Notes under the pieces: generated by a model
Told to the model about the DNA's origin: nothing
Databases searched by the model: none
Seen by the model: only the letters and a program-made list of their open reading frames with translations
Part shown: positions 45,289-53,389 of the stretch, in pieces
Layout of the letters: each line of letters begins with the position of its first letter
Numbering within the stretch: the first letter of the stretch is position 1
From: Corallococcus macrosporus
Lineage (GTDB): Bacteria; Myxococcota; Myxococcia; Myxococcales; Myxococcaceae
Direction: 5' to 3'
Length of the DNA stretch: 64,000 nt
NCBI RefSeq assembly: GCF_017302985.1
Contig: NZ_JAFIMU010000004.1
Coordinates: 848,869-912,868 of the forward strand
Made by a program: the position numbers and the translations under genes

Positions 45289-46454
45289 AGACGACTGACA
45301 AGCTGTTCGTTCCGTCCCTGCCCACGCTGTGGCCGGGAATGCTGATGGCCCCGCCGCGTCCGGGGGCGCTGCCGCCGTTCTCGTCGCCCAACGCGCGCTA
45401 CTTCTACTTCGCGCGCAACGCCGTCTGGCTGACCATGAAGATGCTGCGCCTGGATGGCGGCGAGGTGCTGATGCCCGCCTACCACCACGGCGTGGAGGTG
45501 GAGGCCGTGGTGGACGCGGGTGCCATTCCGCGCTTCTACCGCGTGGGCAGCCGCTGGGACGTGGACGTGGCGGACGTGGCGAAGCGGATCACTCCGAAGA
45601 CGCGCGCGCTCTACCTCATCCACTACGCGGGCTTCCCGGGGCCGGTGGACGCCATGCGCAAGCTGGCGGACGAGCACGGCATCCCGTTGATTGAAGACTG
45701 CGCGCTGTCCCTGCTGTCGTCCGACGGCGCGACGCCGCTGGGCACCACGGGCGACGTGGGCATCTTCTGCCTCTACAAGACCCTTCCGGTACCCAATGGA
45801 GGCGCGCTGGTCGTCAACGGCAAGCGCTCCTACAGCCTGCCGGAGCCGCCCGCGCCGCCGGTGGCGTCCACCTTCAGCCACACCGTGTCCGCGCTGCTGC
45901 AGAACCTGGAGCTGCGCGGCGGGGCGGTGGGCCGGGGCCTGCGCGGCCTGGTGCGCTCGGTGGGGCACGGCGCGGTGAAGGCCGCGAGCGTCGAGCGCGT
46001 CGCCACGGGCACGCAGCACTTCGACCGGCGCCACGTGGACCTGGGCATGAGCCCGCTGACGAAGCGGATTGCCCTGGCGCAGGACCTGGAGGGCATCGTC
46101 GAGGCCCGGCGCCGCAACTACTTCCTGCTGTTGAGCCGGCTGCGCGACGTGTCTCCGCCGCTCTTCAACCAGTTGCCCGCGGGCGTCAGCCCCCTGTTCT
46201 ACCCGATGGTGGTGCAGGACAAGGAGACGCTGCTGGCGAAGCTGCGCGAGAAGGGCATCGACGCCATCGACTTCTGGAAGCGCTTCCATCCGGCGTGCGA
46301 CCCGACGGAGTTCCCGGAGGTCGCGCAGCTGCGGCGCACCATTCTTGAGATTCCGTGCCACCAGGACCTGTCGCCGGAGGTGATGGGGCAGGTGGCGGAC
46401 GTGGTCCGGGAAGCGCTCCAGTCCGAGCGCCGTCCGAGCAAGCGCGCGTCGTGA
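45276..46454 (+). CDS. exoH: DegT/DnrJ/EryC1-type aminotransferase, ExoH
   Basis: A 392-residue PLP-dependent sugar aminotransferase-like protein. The fold shows RNAVWLTMKMLRLDGGEVLMPAYHHGVEV at the start, the aspartate segment PLIEDCALSLLSS, and the PLP-binding lysine Lys168 in CLYKTLPVPNGGAL. It probably converts a keto-sugar nucleotide to an amino sugar for the spore-coat polymer, which ExoG and ExoI may then acylate. The substrate is inferred. The ATG at 45276 lies inside the end of exoG, and its stop overlaps the GTG of exoI as GTGA, giving tight coupling of the three modification genes. Confidence 0.9.
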   Translation: MEAVKTTDKLFVPSLPTLWPGMLMAPPRPGALPPFSSPNARYFYFARNAVWLTMKMLRLDGGEVLMPAYHHGVEVEAVVDAGAIPRFYRVGSRWDVDVADVAKRITPKTRALYLIHYAGFPGPVDAMRKLADEHGIPLIEDCALSLLSSDGATPLGTTGDVGIFCLYKTLPVPNGGALVVNGKRSYSLPEPPAPPVASTFSHTVSALLQNLELRGGAVGRGLRGLVRSVGHGAVKAASVERVATGTQHFDRRHVDLGMSPLTKRIALAQDLEGIVEARRRNYFLLLSRLRDVSPPLFNQLPAGVSPLFYPMVVQDKETLLAKLREKGIDAIDFWKRFHPACDPTEFPEVAQLRRTILEIPCHQDLSPEVMGQVADVVREALQSERRPSKRAS

Positions 46455-47731
46455 GGGAACAGGAGCTGGCTCCCGGGTTGCAATGGCACCCGGGGGCCGG
46501 AGCAGTGCTTCGGGAAAGGCATCGGGGTGACGCGGTGATCCGCGAAGACGAGTTGACGTCGGGTCCGAGGTTGACGCCGCGGTTGGACGTGGCGGCGGTG
46601 GGCAGTGCCTCTCAGATGGCGGGCATGCGGGCGGAGTGGAACGCGCTGCTGGACGCGAGCAACGCCGGTCCGTTCAACGCCTGGGAGTGGCTGTATCCGT
46701 GGTGCCGGCGCATCGCGCCCGAAGTCCGGCCGCTGGTGCTGACGGCGCGCGACCGGCTGGGCACGCTGGTGGGCCTCCTGCCGCTGGGGCTGGAGCACCG
46801 CTGGGTGAACGGCATGCGCGTGCGGCGCCTGGGCTTCCTGGGTGAGACGCACGTGGGCAGCGACTACCTGGACGTGGTGGCGCGCAAGGGCCGCGAGGCG
46901 GAGGCCGCCCGCGCGTTCTTCAACGTGCTCCAGGGGCTGCGCGATGAGTGGGACGTGCTGGACCTGACGGACCTGCGCGAGGGCTCGACGACGCTCGGCG
47001 TGGCGCGCGAGGTGTTTGGCGACGTGCGCGTGACGGAGCGCTACGTGTGCCCGTACGAGACGTTGGTGCCGGGCGAGCCGTTCGACGCGTTCCTCAAGCG
47101 CACGGGCCGGCGGGACAACTACCTGCGCCGGCGCAAGTGGCTGGAGAAGCAGGACGGCTACCGCATCGAGCGCACGGACGCGCCGGGTCAGCTCGCCGGG
47201 CCGATGACGGACTTCTTCCGGCTGCACGCGCTGCGCTGGTCCTCGGACGGCGGCTCCCAGGGCATCAAGGGCGCGGGCGTGGAGGCCTTCCACCGGGACG
47301 CGACGCAGTGGCTGGCGGAGCGGGGCCGGCTGCGGATGTACACGATGAAGGTGGGCGGCCAGGCGGTGGCGTCCGTGTACGGCATCCTGCATGGCCAGAC
47401 GTTCGTGTACTTCCAGTCCGGGTATGACCCGGCGTGGCGCAACCGAAGCGTCGGCCTGGTGCTCGTGGGCGAGACGTTCAAGGACGCCATCGAGATGGGC
47501 CTCACGGAGTACGACTTCCTGCGAGGCACGGAGACCTACAAGTCCGACTGGGTGACGAAGCAGCGCCAGACGGTGTCGCTGCGCGCGCACGGCGCGGGCT
47601 TCGCGGGCGAGTGGTTCACGCGCTCCGAGGAGTGGGCCCGCCAGACGCGCAACGCGGTGAAGGGCGTGCTGTCCGACGAGCTGGTGGAGAAGGTGCGCCG
47701 CTTCCGCCGCCGCAAGGCCGCGGTGGATTGA
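46451..47731 (+). CDS. exoI: FemAB/GNAT-type acyltransferase, ExoI
   Basis: About 426 residues, paralogous to ExoG. The shared core is visible in KRTGRRDNYLRRRKWLEKQDG, then LRMYTMKVGGQAVASVYGIL and KDAIEMGLTEYDFLRGTE. The product is a second acetyltransferase_6 protein that flanks the aminotransferase, so two different acylations or acceptor positions are likely. The start is uncertain. GTG 46451 overlaps the exoH stop but adds an N-terminal segment of about 45 residues with no clear fold; GTG 46535 is an alternative. It is the last gene of the nine-gene exo order; the dehydrogenase that follows is 37 bp away. Confidence 0.87.
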   Translation: MREQELAPGLQWHPGAGAVLRERHRGDAVIREDELTSGPRLTPRLDVAAVGSASQMAGMRAEWNALLDASNAGPFNAWEWLYPWCRRIAPEVRPLVLTARDRLGTLVGLLPLGLEHRWVNGMRVRRLGFLGETHVGSDYLDVVARKGREAEAARAFFNVLQGLRDEWDVLDLTDLREGSTTLGVAREVFGDVRVTERYVCPYETLVPGEPFDAFLKRTGRRDNYLRRRKWLEKQDGYRIERTDAPGQLAGPMTDFFRLHALRWSSDGGSQGIKGAGVEAFHRDATQWLAERGRLRMYTMKVGGQAVASVYGILHGQTFVYFQSGYDPAWRNRSVGLVLVGETFKDAIEMGLTEYDFLRGTETYKSDWVTKQRQTVSLRAHGAGFAGEWFTRSEEWARQTRNAVKGVLSDELVEKVRRFRRRKAAVD

Positions 47732-47767
47732 CGCGACGGGGTGGCGCGGCGGATCCTGGCCGGTGCC

Positions 47768-48730
47768 ATGGAGAAGCTGCGCTGCGCCATCCTGGACGAC
47801 TATCAGGGCGTTTCGACGCGGCTCGCGGACTGGTCGTCCGTGAGCGCACAGGTCGAGGTGACGGTGTTCCGCGAGCACTTCTCCCGAGAGGAGGAGTTGG
47901 TCGCGGCGCTGTCGCCGTTCGACCTGCTCGTCGTGATGCGCGAGCGCACGCCGGTCCCGAAGGCGCTGATTGAACGGCTGCCACGGCTGCGCCTGCTGGT
48001 GACGACGGGGATGCGGAACGCGTCCATCGACCTGGCGGCGGCGGCCGCGCACGGCGTGACGGTGTGCGGGACAGCGAGCGCGACCGAGCCGCCCGTGGAG
48101 CTGACGTGGGCGTTGATCCTGGCGCTCGCGCGGAACGTGGTGGGGGAGAGCACGGCGTTCCGGCAGGGTGGGCCCTGGCAGCACTCGGTGGGCGCGGACC
48201 TGCATGGGAAGAGATTGGGCTTGCTGGGCCTGGGGAAGATTGGTGGCCGCGTGGCGCGTGTGGGCGCCGCGTTCGGCATGGACGTCGTCGCGTGGAGCCC
48301 GAACCTCACGGACGCGAGGGCCGCGGAGGTGGGGGTGGCGCGGGCCGCGGCGAAGGAGGCACTCCTGGAGACGAGCGACTTCGTCTCCATCCACCTGGTG
48401 CTGGGAGAGCGCTCACGGGGGCTGGTGGGACGCGCGGAGCTCGCGAGGATGCGGCCCACGGCGTACCTCATCAACACGTCCCGTGCGGCCATCGTGGATC
48501 AGGCGGCGCTGGTTGAAGCGTTGCAGCAGGGCCTCATCGCGGGCGCGGCGGTGGATGTCTTTGAAACAGAGCCGGTGCCCGCGGACGACGTGCTGCGGAA
48601 GTTGCCGAACCTGCTGGCCACTCCGCACCTGGGCTACGTGTCCCAGGGGAACTACGCGACGTACTTCCGTGAGGCCGTGGAGGACATCCGCGCGTACCTG
48701 GATGGCGCGCCCATCCGCAGGCTGGGGTGA
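47768..48730 (+). CDS. D-isomer-specific 2-hydroxyacid dehydrogenase
   Basis: A 320-residue NAD-dependent dehydrogenase of the D-2-hydroxyacid family. The dinucleotide-binding motif is GLLGLGKIGGRVA near residue 146. The catalytic triad is recognisable: Arg in INTSRAAIVD, Glu in FETEPVP and His in TPHLGYVS. The usual NTSRGG reads NTSRAA here. The substrate could be phosphoglycerate, a keto acid or another D-2-hydroxy acid. It follows exoI by 37 bp on the same strand, so it may be cotranscribed, but it is not part of the known exo set. Confidence 0.9.
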   Translation: MEKLRCAILDDYQGVSTRLADWSSVSAQVEVTVFREHFSREEELVAALSPFDLLVVMRERTPVPKALIERLPRLRLLVTTGMRNASIDLAAAAAHGVTVCGTASATEPPVELTWALILALARNVVGESTAFRQGGPWQHSVGADLHGKRLGLLGLGKIGGRVARVGAAFGMDVVAWSPNLTDARAAEVGVARAAAKEALLETSDFVSIHLVLGERSRGLVGRAELARMRPTAYLINTSRAAIVDQAALVEALQQGLIAGAAVDVFETEPVPADDVLRKLPNLLATPHLGYVSQGNYATYFREAVEDIRAYLDGAPIRRLG

Positions 48731-48733
48731 GGC

Positions 48734-49288
48734 TCAGGGAAGGTTGTCGGGCTCGCTCGTGAAGAGCGCGTGGAAGAGCGTCGTCTTCGGAGGGGATTTC
48801 CAGCCCACGAAGACAGGCACAGGATGGTTGGCGATGTCAGGGGGCAGCAGGCTTAGCCCCATCGTGGACTCCATGAGTCTCGCCAGCGTGACTGCGGGCT
48901 CTACCGCGGGAGGCTCCAGATCAAGCTGCCGGAACATCCGTCTCTCTCCGTACTCAAACAGGACCCGGTACACGGTGTAGACCGGCGCGATGATGCTGGC
49001 GCAGCCGACGTAGACCCAGTGCAGGCCAGCACGCTCAGGAGTACGTCTTGGATAGATGGCGCACCAAAAGCTCGCATCCCGAGACGTCGTGATGTCTCCG
49101 ATGGAGTCCTGGGGAAATGCCTGTTCGAGTTGGTCGATCAATATGTCCCAGGGCCCGGGATCCGCGAGCTTCGGCTGCCACAGTGCATGGAGCAGATGTG
49201 CTTCGGGGCTGGGTTCCTGATTGGGATCTTCTTCAGAGGGCCAGTAGGTCCGCGCGATCTCCAGCAACTCCTCGGTGGATGGAACCAT
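48734..49288 (-). CDS. Unidentified soluble protein, partner of the lipoprotein gene
   Basis: A 184-residue acidic protein without signal peptide or membrane helix. It begins MVPSTEELLEIARTYWPSEED and includes WYVGCAS-like hydrophobic strands and a C-terminal PPDIANHPVPVFVGWKSPP segment. I cannot assign a family. Its ATG is 3 nt after the stop of the lipoprotein gene, and its ribosome binding site (GGAGG) lies within the end of that gene, so the two are cotranscribed. Size, acidity and pairing recall immunity-type proteins next to variable exported proteins, but there is no direct evidence. Confidence 0.65.
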   Translation of the reverse strand: MVPSTEELLEIARTYWPSEEDPNQEPSPEAHLLHALWQPKLADPGPWDILIDQLEQAFPQDSIGDITTSRDASFWCAIYPRRTPERAGLHWVYVGCASIIAPVYTVYRVLFEYGERRMFRQLDLEPPAVEPAVTLARLMESTMGLSLLPPDIANHPVPVFVGWKSPPKTTLFHALFTSEPDNLP

Positions 49289-49291
49289 GGG

Positions 49292-49801
49292 CTACATGCC
49301 TCCGCTTGTGGTTGGACCTGAAGGTGTCACCACTACGGGCTTGATGCCCATGGAACAGACCTTCGTGACTTTGGCACCTTCAATGACCGCCTTGAGCGTC
49401 AGGTCGTAGAAGGTCTTGAACTCCTCACAGGCAATTCCGATGGGTGTGGCTGGTGTGGCACCAGAGAAAGTGGCCCTCGCCGCCTGATTCGCGCAACTCG
49501 CGGAGAGGCTTTGCGCCTGCTCCATGGAGATCGTTCCCTGCGCGCCATTGGCGATGGGCATCTCCACGCCGAACTTGCAGTAGAACAACTCTCCCGTGTC
49601 TCGAGCGATGCCGACATGAAGGCACGCTGCCCGCCAGCCGCCCTCCTTCTTCCCGCGCTGCTTCACCACTTCATGAAACACGAAGTGACGGGGGCGCAGG
49701 GCGCCCTCCACGTACGTCGCGGAACCGCCTGTCGCGCAGGCGGATGACAACGCGACGATGCACAGCGCGACAGCGGCCTTCCAGACGCCGGATGCACCCA
49801 T
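49292..49801 (-). CDS. Unidentified lipoprotein
   Basis: A 169-residue exported protein with a lipoprotein signal peptide (VWKAAVALCIVALSSAC, lipidated Cys near residue 21). The mature part includes RHFVFHEVVKQRGKKEGGW and RDTGELFYCKFGVEMPI, with several cysteines that may form disulfides. I recognise no known domain. The ATG at 49801 follows GGAGG by six bases. It is paired with the downstream soluble gene and sits between the exo cluster and the cytochrome c maturation genes. Its function is unknown. Confidence 0.7.
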   Translation of the reverse strand: MGASGVWKAAVALCIVALSSACATGGSATYVEGALRPRHFVFHEVVKQRGKKEGGWRAACLHVGIARDTGELFYCKFGVEMPIANGAQGTISMEQAQSLSASCANQAARATFSGATPATPIGIACEEFKTFYDLTLKAVIEGAKVTKVCSMGIKPVVVTPSGPTTSGGM

Positions 49802-49845
49802 GGCCCACCTCCAGGGGTGACACACTCACGGCGCTCAGCGTACGC

Positions 49846-50802
49846 CTACTGCTGCGCGACCTCCGCGCGCAGCTGGGCGACGGCGGGGGCCAGCTGCGGG
49901 GGCTGCATGTTCTTGGGCACTTCCACGGTGAAGCGTTCGAAATGCGCCAGCGCTCCCGCCTTGTCGCCCCGGCGCAGCGACAGGCTGCCCAGGAAGATGA
50001 GCGCCTCCTGCGCGTCCGGCCACGTGTCCACCAGCTCCGTCAGCTCCGCTTCCGCGCCCTGCAGGTCGCCCTGCGACGCCGCGCGCAGCACGCCCCGGTG
50101 CACCCGCAGCTCCACGTTGAACGGATCCACGGCCAGGCCCTTCAGCGTCACCTTCAGCGCTTCCTCGAACTGCTGCTGACGGATGAGCTCGTGGCTCAGC
50201 ATCGACGCGGCCTCCACGTCGCCCGGGTTCGACGCCAGCCGCTGACGCGCCTGCTCCAGCTCGTCGTTCGGCTCGGGCATCTCCGCCTGCTGCTGCTGAG
50301 CCATGCCCGGCGGCGTCGCGCCCGTGCCCATCTGGCCCTCCTCGCGCGGCTTCTGCTCGGACACCAGCAGGTAGCCCAGCCCGCCGAAGAAGACGACCAC
50401 GCCCGCGCCCCACATCGCGCCCACCAGCTGCGGGTTGCGCGACGCCCAGCCCGTGGGCGCCGGCACGTTGCGCGCGGGCGCCTTCTCTCCCGCCGCCTGC
50501 CGCTTCTGGTGCTCGTCCTTCGCGCGCAGCGCCGCGGCCGCTTCCTTCTCCAGCCGCGCCTTCTCCGCCGTGTAGTGCTCCGCGGTGAAGTGGTGCTTCT
50601 CCGCCTCCAGCGTGCGCAGCTGCTCGATGAGCGACTGCGCCCGCTGCGCCAGGTCATCCACCGTGCCGTCCGCCTTCGGCGACGTGTCCGGCAGCGCGCT
50701 CCCCGTCTTCATCTTCATGTAGAGGAGCCACGCGGCCGCCAGCACGAAGGCGACCGACAGGACGATGATTCCGGGCAACCAGTTGGTGGGCTCGGGCTGC
50801 AT
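49846..50802 (-). CDS. Cytochrome c maturation TPR protein (CcmI/NrfG-like)
   Basis: A 318-residue protein with two membrane helices (about residues 10-28 and 131-149) and a C-terminal TPR domain of about four repeats (NPGDVEAASMLSHELIRQQQFEEALK and following). This is the CcmI layout, in which the TPR part binds apocytochrome c and delivers it to the heme lyase. It is the last gene of the minus-strand ccm set, 3 nt after ccmH. The glutamine/proline-rich linker between the helix and the TPR part is longer than usual. Exact assignment to CcmI rather than NrfG is uncertain. Confidence 0.85.
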   Translation of the reverse strand: MQPEPTNWLPGIIVLSVAFVLAAAWLLYMKMKTGSALPDTSPKADGTVDDLAQRAQSLIEQLRTLEAEKHHFTAEHYTAEKARLEKEAAAALRAKDEHQKRQAAGEKAPARNVPAPTGWASRNPQLVGAMWGAGVVVFFGGLGYLLVSEQKPREEGQMGTGATPPGMAQQQQAEMPEPNDELEQARQRLASNPGDVEAASMLSHELIRQQQFEEALKVTLKGLAVDPFNVELRVHRGVLRAASQGDLQGAEAELTELVDTWPDAQEALIFLGSLSLRRGDKAGALAHFERFTVEVPKNMQPPQLAPAVAQLRAEVAQQ

Positions 50803-50805
50803 GGC

Positions 50806-51309
50806 TTAGCGCTCCAGCTCCCGGCGCACGGCCTGGAGGTAGGGGTCCGCGTCGTCCGTGGACGGCGCGGGAGTGGAAGGGGAGGGGACCGGCGCGGCTT
50901 CCGCTGACGCGGCGCCCTCGGGCAGGGGCTGACGCTGTTTCATGATGACGAAGAGGCCGCCCAGCACCAGCGCCACCGGCCCCAGCCACACGAACCAGTT
51001 GAAGCCCTCCGCGCGCGGCTCCAGCAACACCCACTCGCCGTAGCGCGCCACGAAGTAGTCGACGATCTCCGTGTCCGTCTTTCCGTCGGAGACCAGCTCG
51101 CGCACCTTGTCCAGCTGCGCGCGCGCCATGGAGGACGGGCTGTCCGCCACCGACAGGCCCTGGCACACCGCGCAGCGCAGCTTCTTCGCCAGCACCTGCA
51201 CCCGCGCCTCCTGGGCCGGCGCGAGCGGATCACTCGCGGCCTGCTGCGGCGCGAACTGCCCCGTGGCAAGGCTCAGGGCGAGGGTCAACGAAACGAGGAC
51301 GGCATTCAT
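50806..51309 (-). CDS. ccmH: Cytochrome c maturation protein CcmH
   Basis: A 167-residue membrane-anchored thiol protein that reduces apocytochrome c before heme attachment. It has a signal peptide, the LRCAVCQG motif with Cys46 and Cys49, the family segment DTEIVDYFVARYGEWVLLEP, and a membrane helix (about residues 106-124). A charged tail follows with no second domain. It overlaps functionally with the CcmI-like gene that follows and lies downstream of a zinc-ribbon membrane protein. The ATG at 51309 begins the signal peptide. Confidence 0.94.
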   Translation of the reverse strand: MNAVLVSLTLALSLATGQFAPQQAASDPLAPAQEARVQVLAKKLRCAVCQGLSVADSPSSMARAQLDKVRELVSDGKTDTEIVDYFVARYGEWVLLEPRAEGFNWFVWLGPVALVLGGLFVIMKQRQPLPEGAASAEAAPVPSPSTPAPSTDDADPYLQAVRRELER

Positions 51310-51424
51310 CGGGGGCTCCAGCGGGGGCCGTCCCTAACTACCGCCCCCTGACGGGTATTGCACAGTGAAACCTGGGCCGCACGCCTACCGCCCGGGCAGC
51401 CCTTCCATGGGACTCTCGCGGCCT

Positions 51425-52669
51425 TCAGCCCCGGTACCCGCCGGGCTCGGCTTCGGTCTCGGTCTCCAGGTCCTGCTCCGGGTCGTAGGGGTCGTCCTCC
51501 GGAGGGAGCAAGCCCTGCGGCTCGTCGCGGCCCAGCGCGTGGCGCACCGCATGGAAGCCCACGGCCCCCAGGCCGGCGAGGAACGCGAACGGCCCCACCG
51601 CGAGCTTCACCCCCGCGAGCGCCCAGAGGAGGCTCACGCTCACCGCGCCCACCGGCACCCACCGCAGCCAGGCCGGGCGCTCCACGTCCGGCCGCAGCGC
51701 CGCGAGCACGAGCACCGACAGGAGCACCAGCAGCGGCAGCTCCGACAGCGGGAGGTCCCAGCCCGAGCGCGACATGACGCCGCCTCCCTGGCTGTAGAGC
51801 GAGTCATCCGAGGGACGCGTCGTGGGCAGCACGCGCAGCTCCGGCGGCGCGCCGCGCACGCTGCCCGGCACCGGCGCGTTGTCCGGCAGGGACGACCCGT
51901 CCGCCATCACCTTCCCCCAGGGAAGGAACAGCGCCACCACGCACACCGCCACGCCTGCCAGCGCCAGCACCCGGGGAAAGCCCAGCAGCGAGCGCGCATC
52001 GAAGTCGCGGCCCACGCCGTCCGGCTCCGCGATGACCAGCCGGTACTGCTCCACGGCGATGAGCAGCGTGCCCGCCGCCCACAGGGGCAGGAGCAGGTTG
52101 AAGCCCGACAAGAGCCGCACCGTGAGGGCCAGCAGCAGCAGCGTGAAGCCAGCGGGGACCTCCGGCCGCAGCAGCACCAGCGGCACGTGGTCCACCCAGC
52201 CCGGCGCGTTGCCGTCGCGGCGCAGTTCGCGCGCGACCAGCGCCACGCTCCCCACGAGCGTCAGCAGCGTCCCCAGCACGCCCACGCTGGGGAAGAAGGG
52301 GAGGATGGACAGCACCAGCGAGAACGTCACCAGCCCCACACCCACCACGCTCTGCGAGTGCCCCGGCACGTCCTTCAGCCAGCGCGGGCCCGTGTAGGGG
52401 TCCTCGTCCTCGTACGCGTCCGGCGGAGGCTGTTCCCTGGCGCCGCGTGGAGGGGCGGAGCCGGCGCGGCCCTGCTGCCGGGCGTCCTCCTCTTCATCCA
52501 GGATCTCCGCCGCGTACGCCGGCTCCGACATGGGGCGGCTCGGGCGCTGGCTCTTCGCGCTGCTGGCACGCGGCGGCGGGGCGGGGCGGGCGGGCATCTT
52601 CGCGCCGCAGTTCTCGCAGTACATCAAGCGGACGTCCGCCGCGCTCTCACCGCACTCGGGGCACTGCAT
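51425..52669 (-). CDS. Zinc-ribbon multi-pass membrane protein inside the ccm locus
   Basis: A 414-residue protein beginning with a zinc ribbon of two CxxC pairs (MQCPECGES and YCENCGAKM), a Pro/Arg-rich linker to about residue 100, and then about eight hydrophobic helices (for example VVGVGLVTFSLVLSILPFF and LVLLSVLVLAALRP). No enzyme motif is visible and I do not recognise the family. It sits between ccmG and ccmH, separated by about 160 and 115 bp, so it may have its own promoter. Its presence within the ccm group could be incidental. Confidence 0.75.
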   Translation of the reverse strand: MQCPECGESAADVRLMYCENCGAKMPARPAPPPRASSAKSQRPSRPMSEPAYAAEILDEEEDARQQGRAGSAPPRGAREQPPPDAYEDEDPYTGPRWLKDVPGHSQSVVGVGLVTFSLVLSILPFFPSVGVLGTLLTLVGSVALVARELRRDGNAPGWVDHVPLVLLRPEVPAGFTLLLLALTVRLLSGFNLLLPLWAAGTLLIAVEQYRLVIAEPDGVGRDFDARSLLGFPRVLALAGVAVCVVALFLPWGKVMADGSSLPDNAPVPGSVRGAPPELRVLPTTRPSDDSLYSQGGGVMSRSGWDLPLSELPLLVLLSVLVLAALRPDVERPAWLRWVPVGAVSVSLLWALAGVKLAVGPFAFLAGLGAVGFHAVRHALGRDEPQGLLPPEDDPYDPEQDLETETEAEPGGYRG

Positions 52670-52828
52670 GGAGAACCACCTCGCTGGAGCAGGGGCCGGG
52701 GGTGCCCCCGCGAACGACGCCGGCAGCACGGACTTACTACGGATTCCAGGCCTCCCGCGAGGCGGCCCCGGGAACGCGGCTCCAACGCCGGCTCCCGGGT
52801 GCCTGCCTTCCGAGCGGGCGGTGCCAGC

Positions 52829-53389
52829 TCAGGGCTGGCGAGCGGCTTCCGCGGTGGGGGCGGTGGCCGGCTGGGTCAGCTCCTTCACCCGGGCCGCCAG
52901 GATCTGCGGGCTGATGGGGCCCACGTGCTTGCCACGGATGATGCCCTGCGCGTCGATGAAGTACGTCTCCGGCACGCCCGCGACGCCGTAGTCCACCGCC
53001 ATGCGCGAGCGCTCGTCCATCAGCTGCGGGAAGCTGGCCCCCATGCGGCGCAGGAAGTCGCGCGCGTTGGGCTCCGTGTCCTCGAAGACGACGCCCATGA
53101 ACAGGGCCTGGGCGCCCATCTCCCGCGCGCCCCACTCGAGCACCGGGTGCTCGTACTTGCAGGGCCCGCACCACGACGCCCAGAAGTTGATGACCACCGG
53201 GCGGCCCTTGAGGTCCGCGAGCTTCACCACGTCGCCGCCGTCCAGCGGCTTGAGCGTGAAGTCCGGCGCGGGCGCGCCCTTCAACATGAAGGGCACCTCG
53301 TGCGGGTCGCGCCCGAAGCCCTGGAACAGGACGAAGAGCAGCGCCGCCCCGACGGCGGCGAACACCAGGGGAAGCCGCCAGCGCTTCAT
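52829..53389 (-). CDS. ccmG: Thiol-disulfide reductase CcmG/DsbE (TlpA-like)
   Basis: A 186-residue membrane-anchored thioredoxin-fold protein. An N-terminal helix (LPLVFAAVGAALLFVLF) is followed by a TlpA/ResA-type domain with active-site WASWCGPC (Cys74, Cys77) and the cis-proline region VAGVPETYFIDAQG. It keeps apocytochrome c cysteines reduced during heme attachment. The ATG at 53389 overlaps the ccmF stop as ATGA. About 160 bp to the next gene holds short GC-rich inverted repeats that may terminate or process the transcript. Confidence 0.92.
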   Translation of the reverse strand: MKRWRLPLVFAAVGAALLFVLFQGFGRDPHEVPFMLKGAPAPDFTLKPLDGGDVVKLADLKGRPVVINFWASWCGPCKYEHPVLEWGAREMGAQALFMGVVFEDTEPNARDFLRRMGASFPQLMDERSRMAVDYGVAGVPETYFIDAQGIIRGKHVGPISPQILAARVKELTQPATAPTAEAARQP

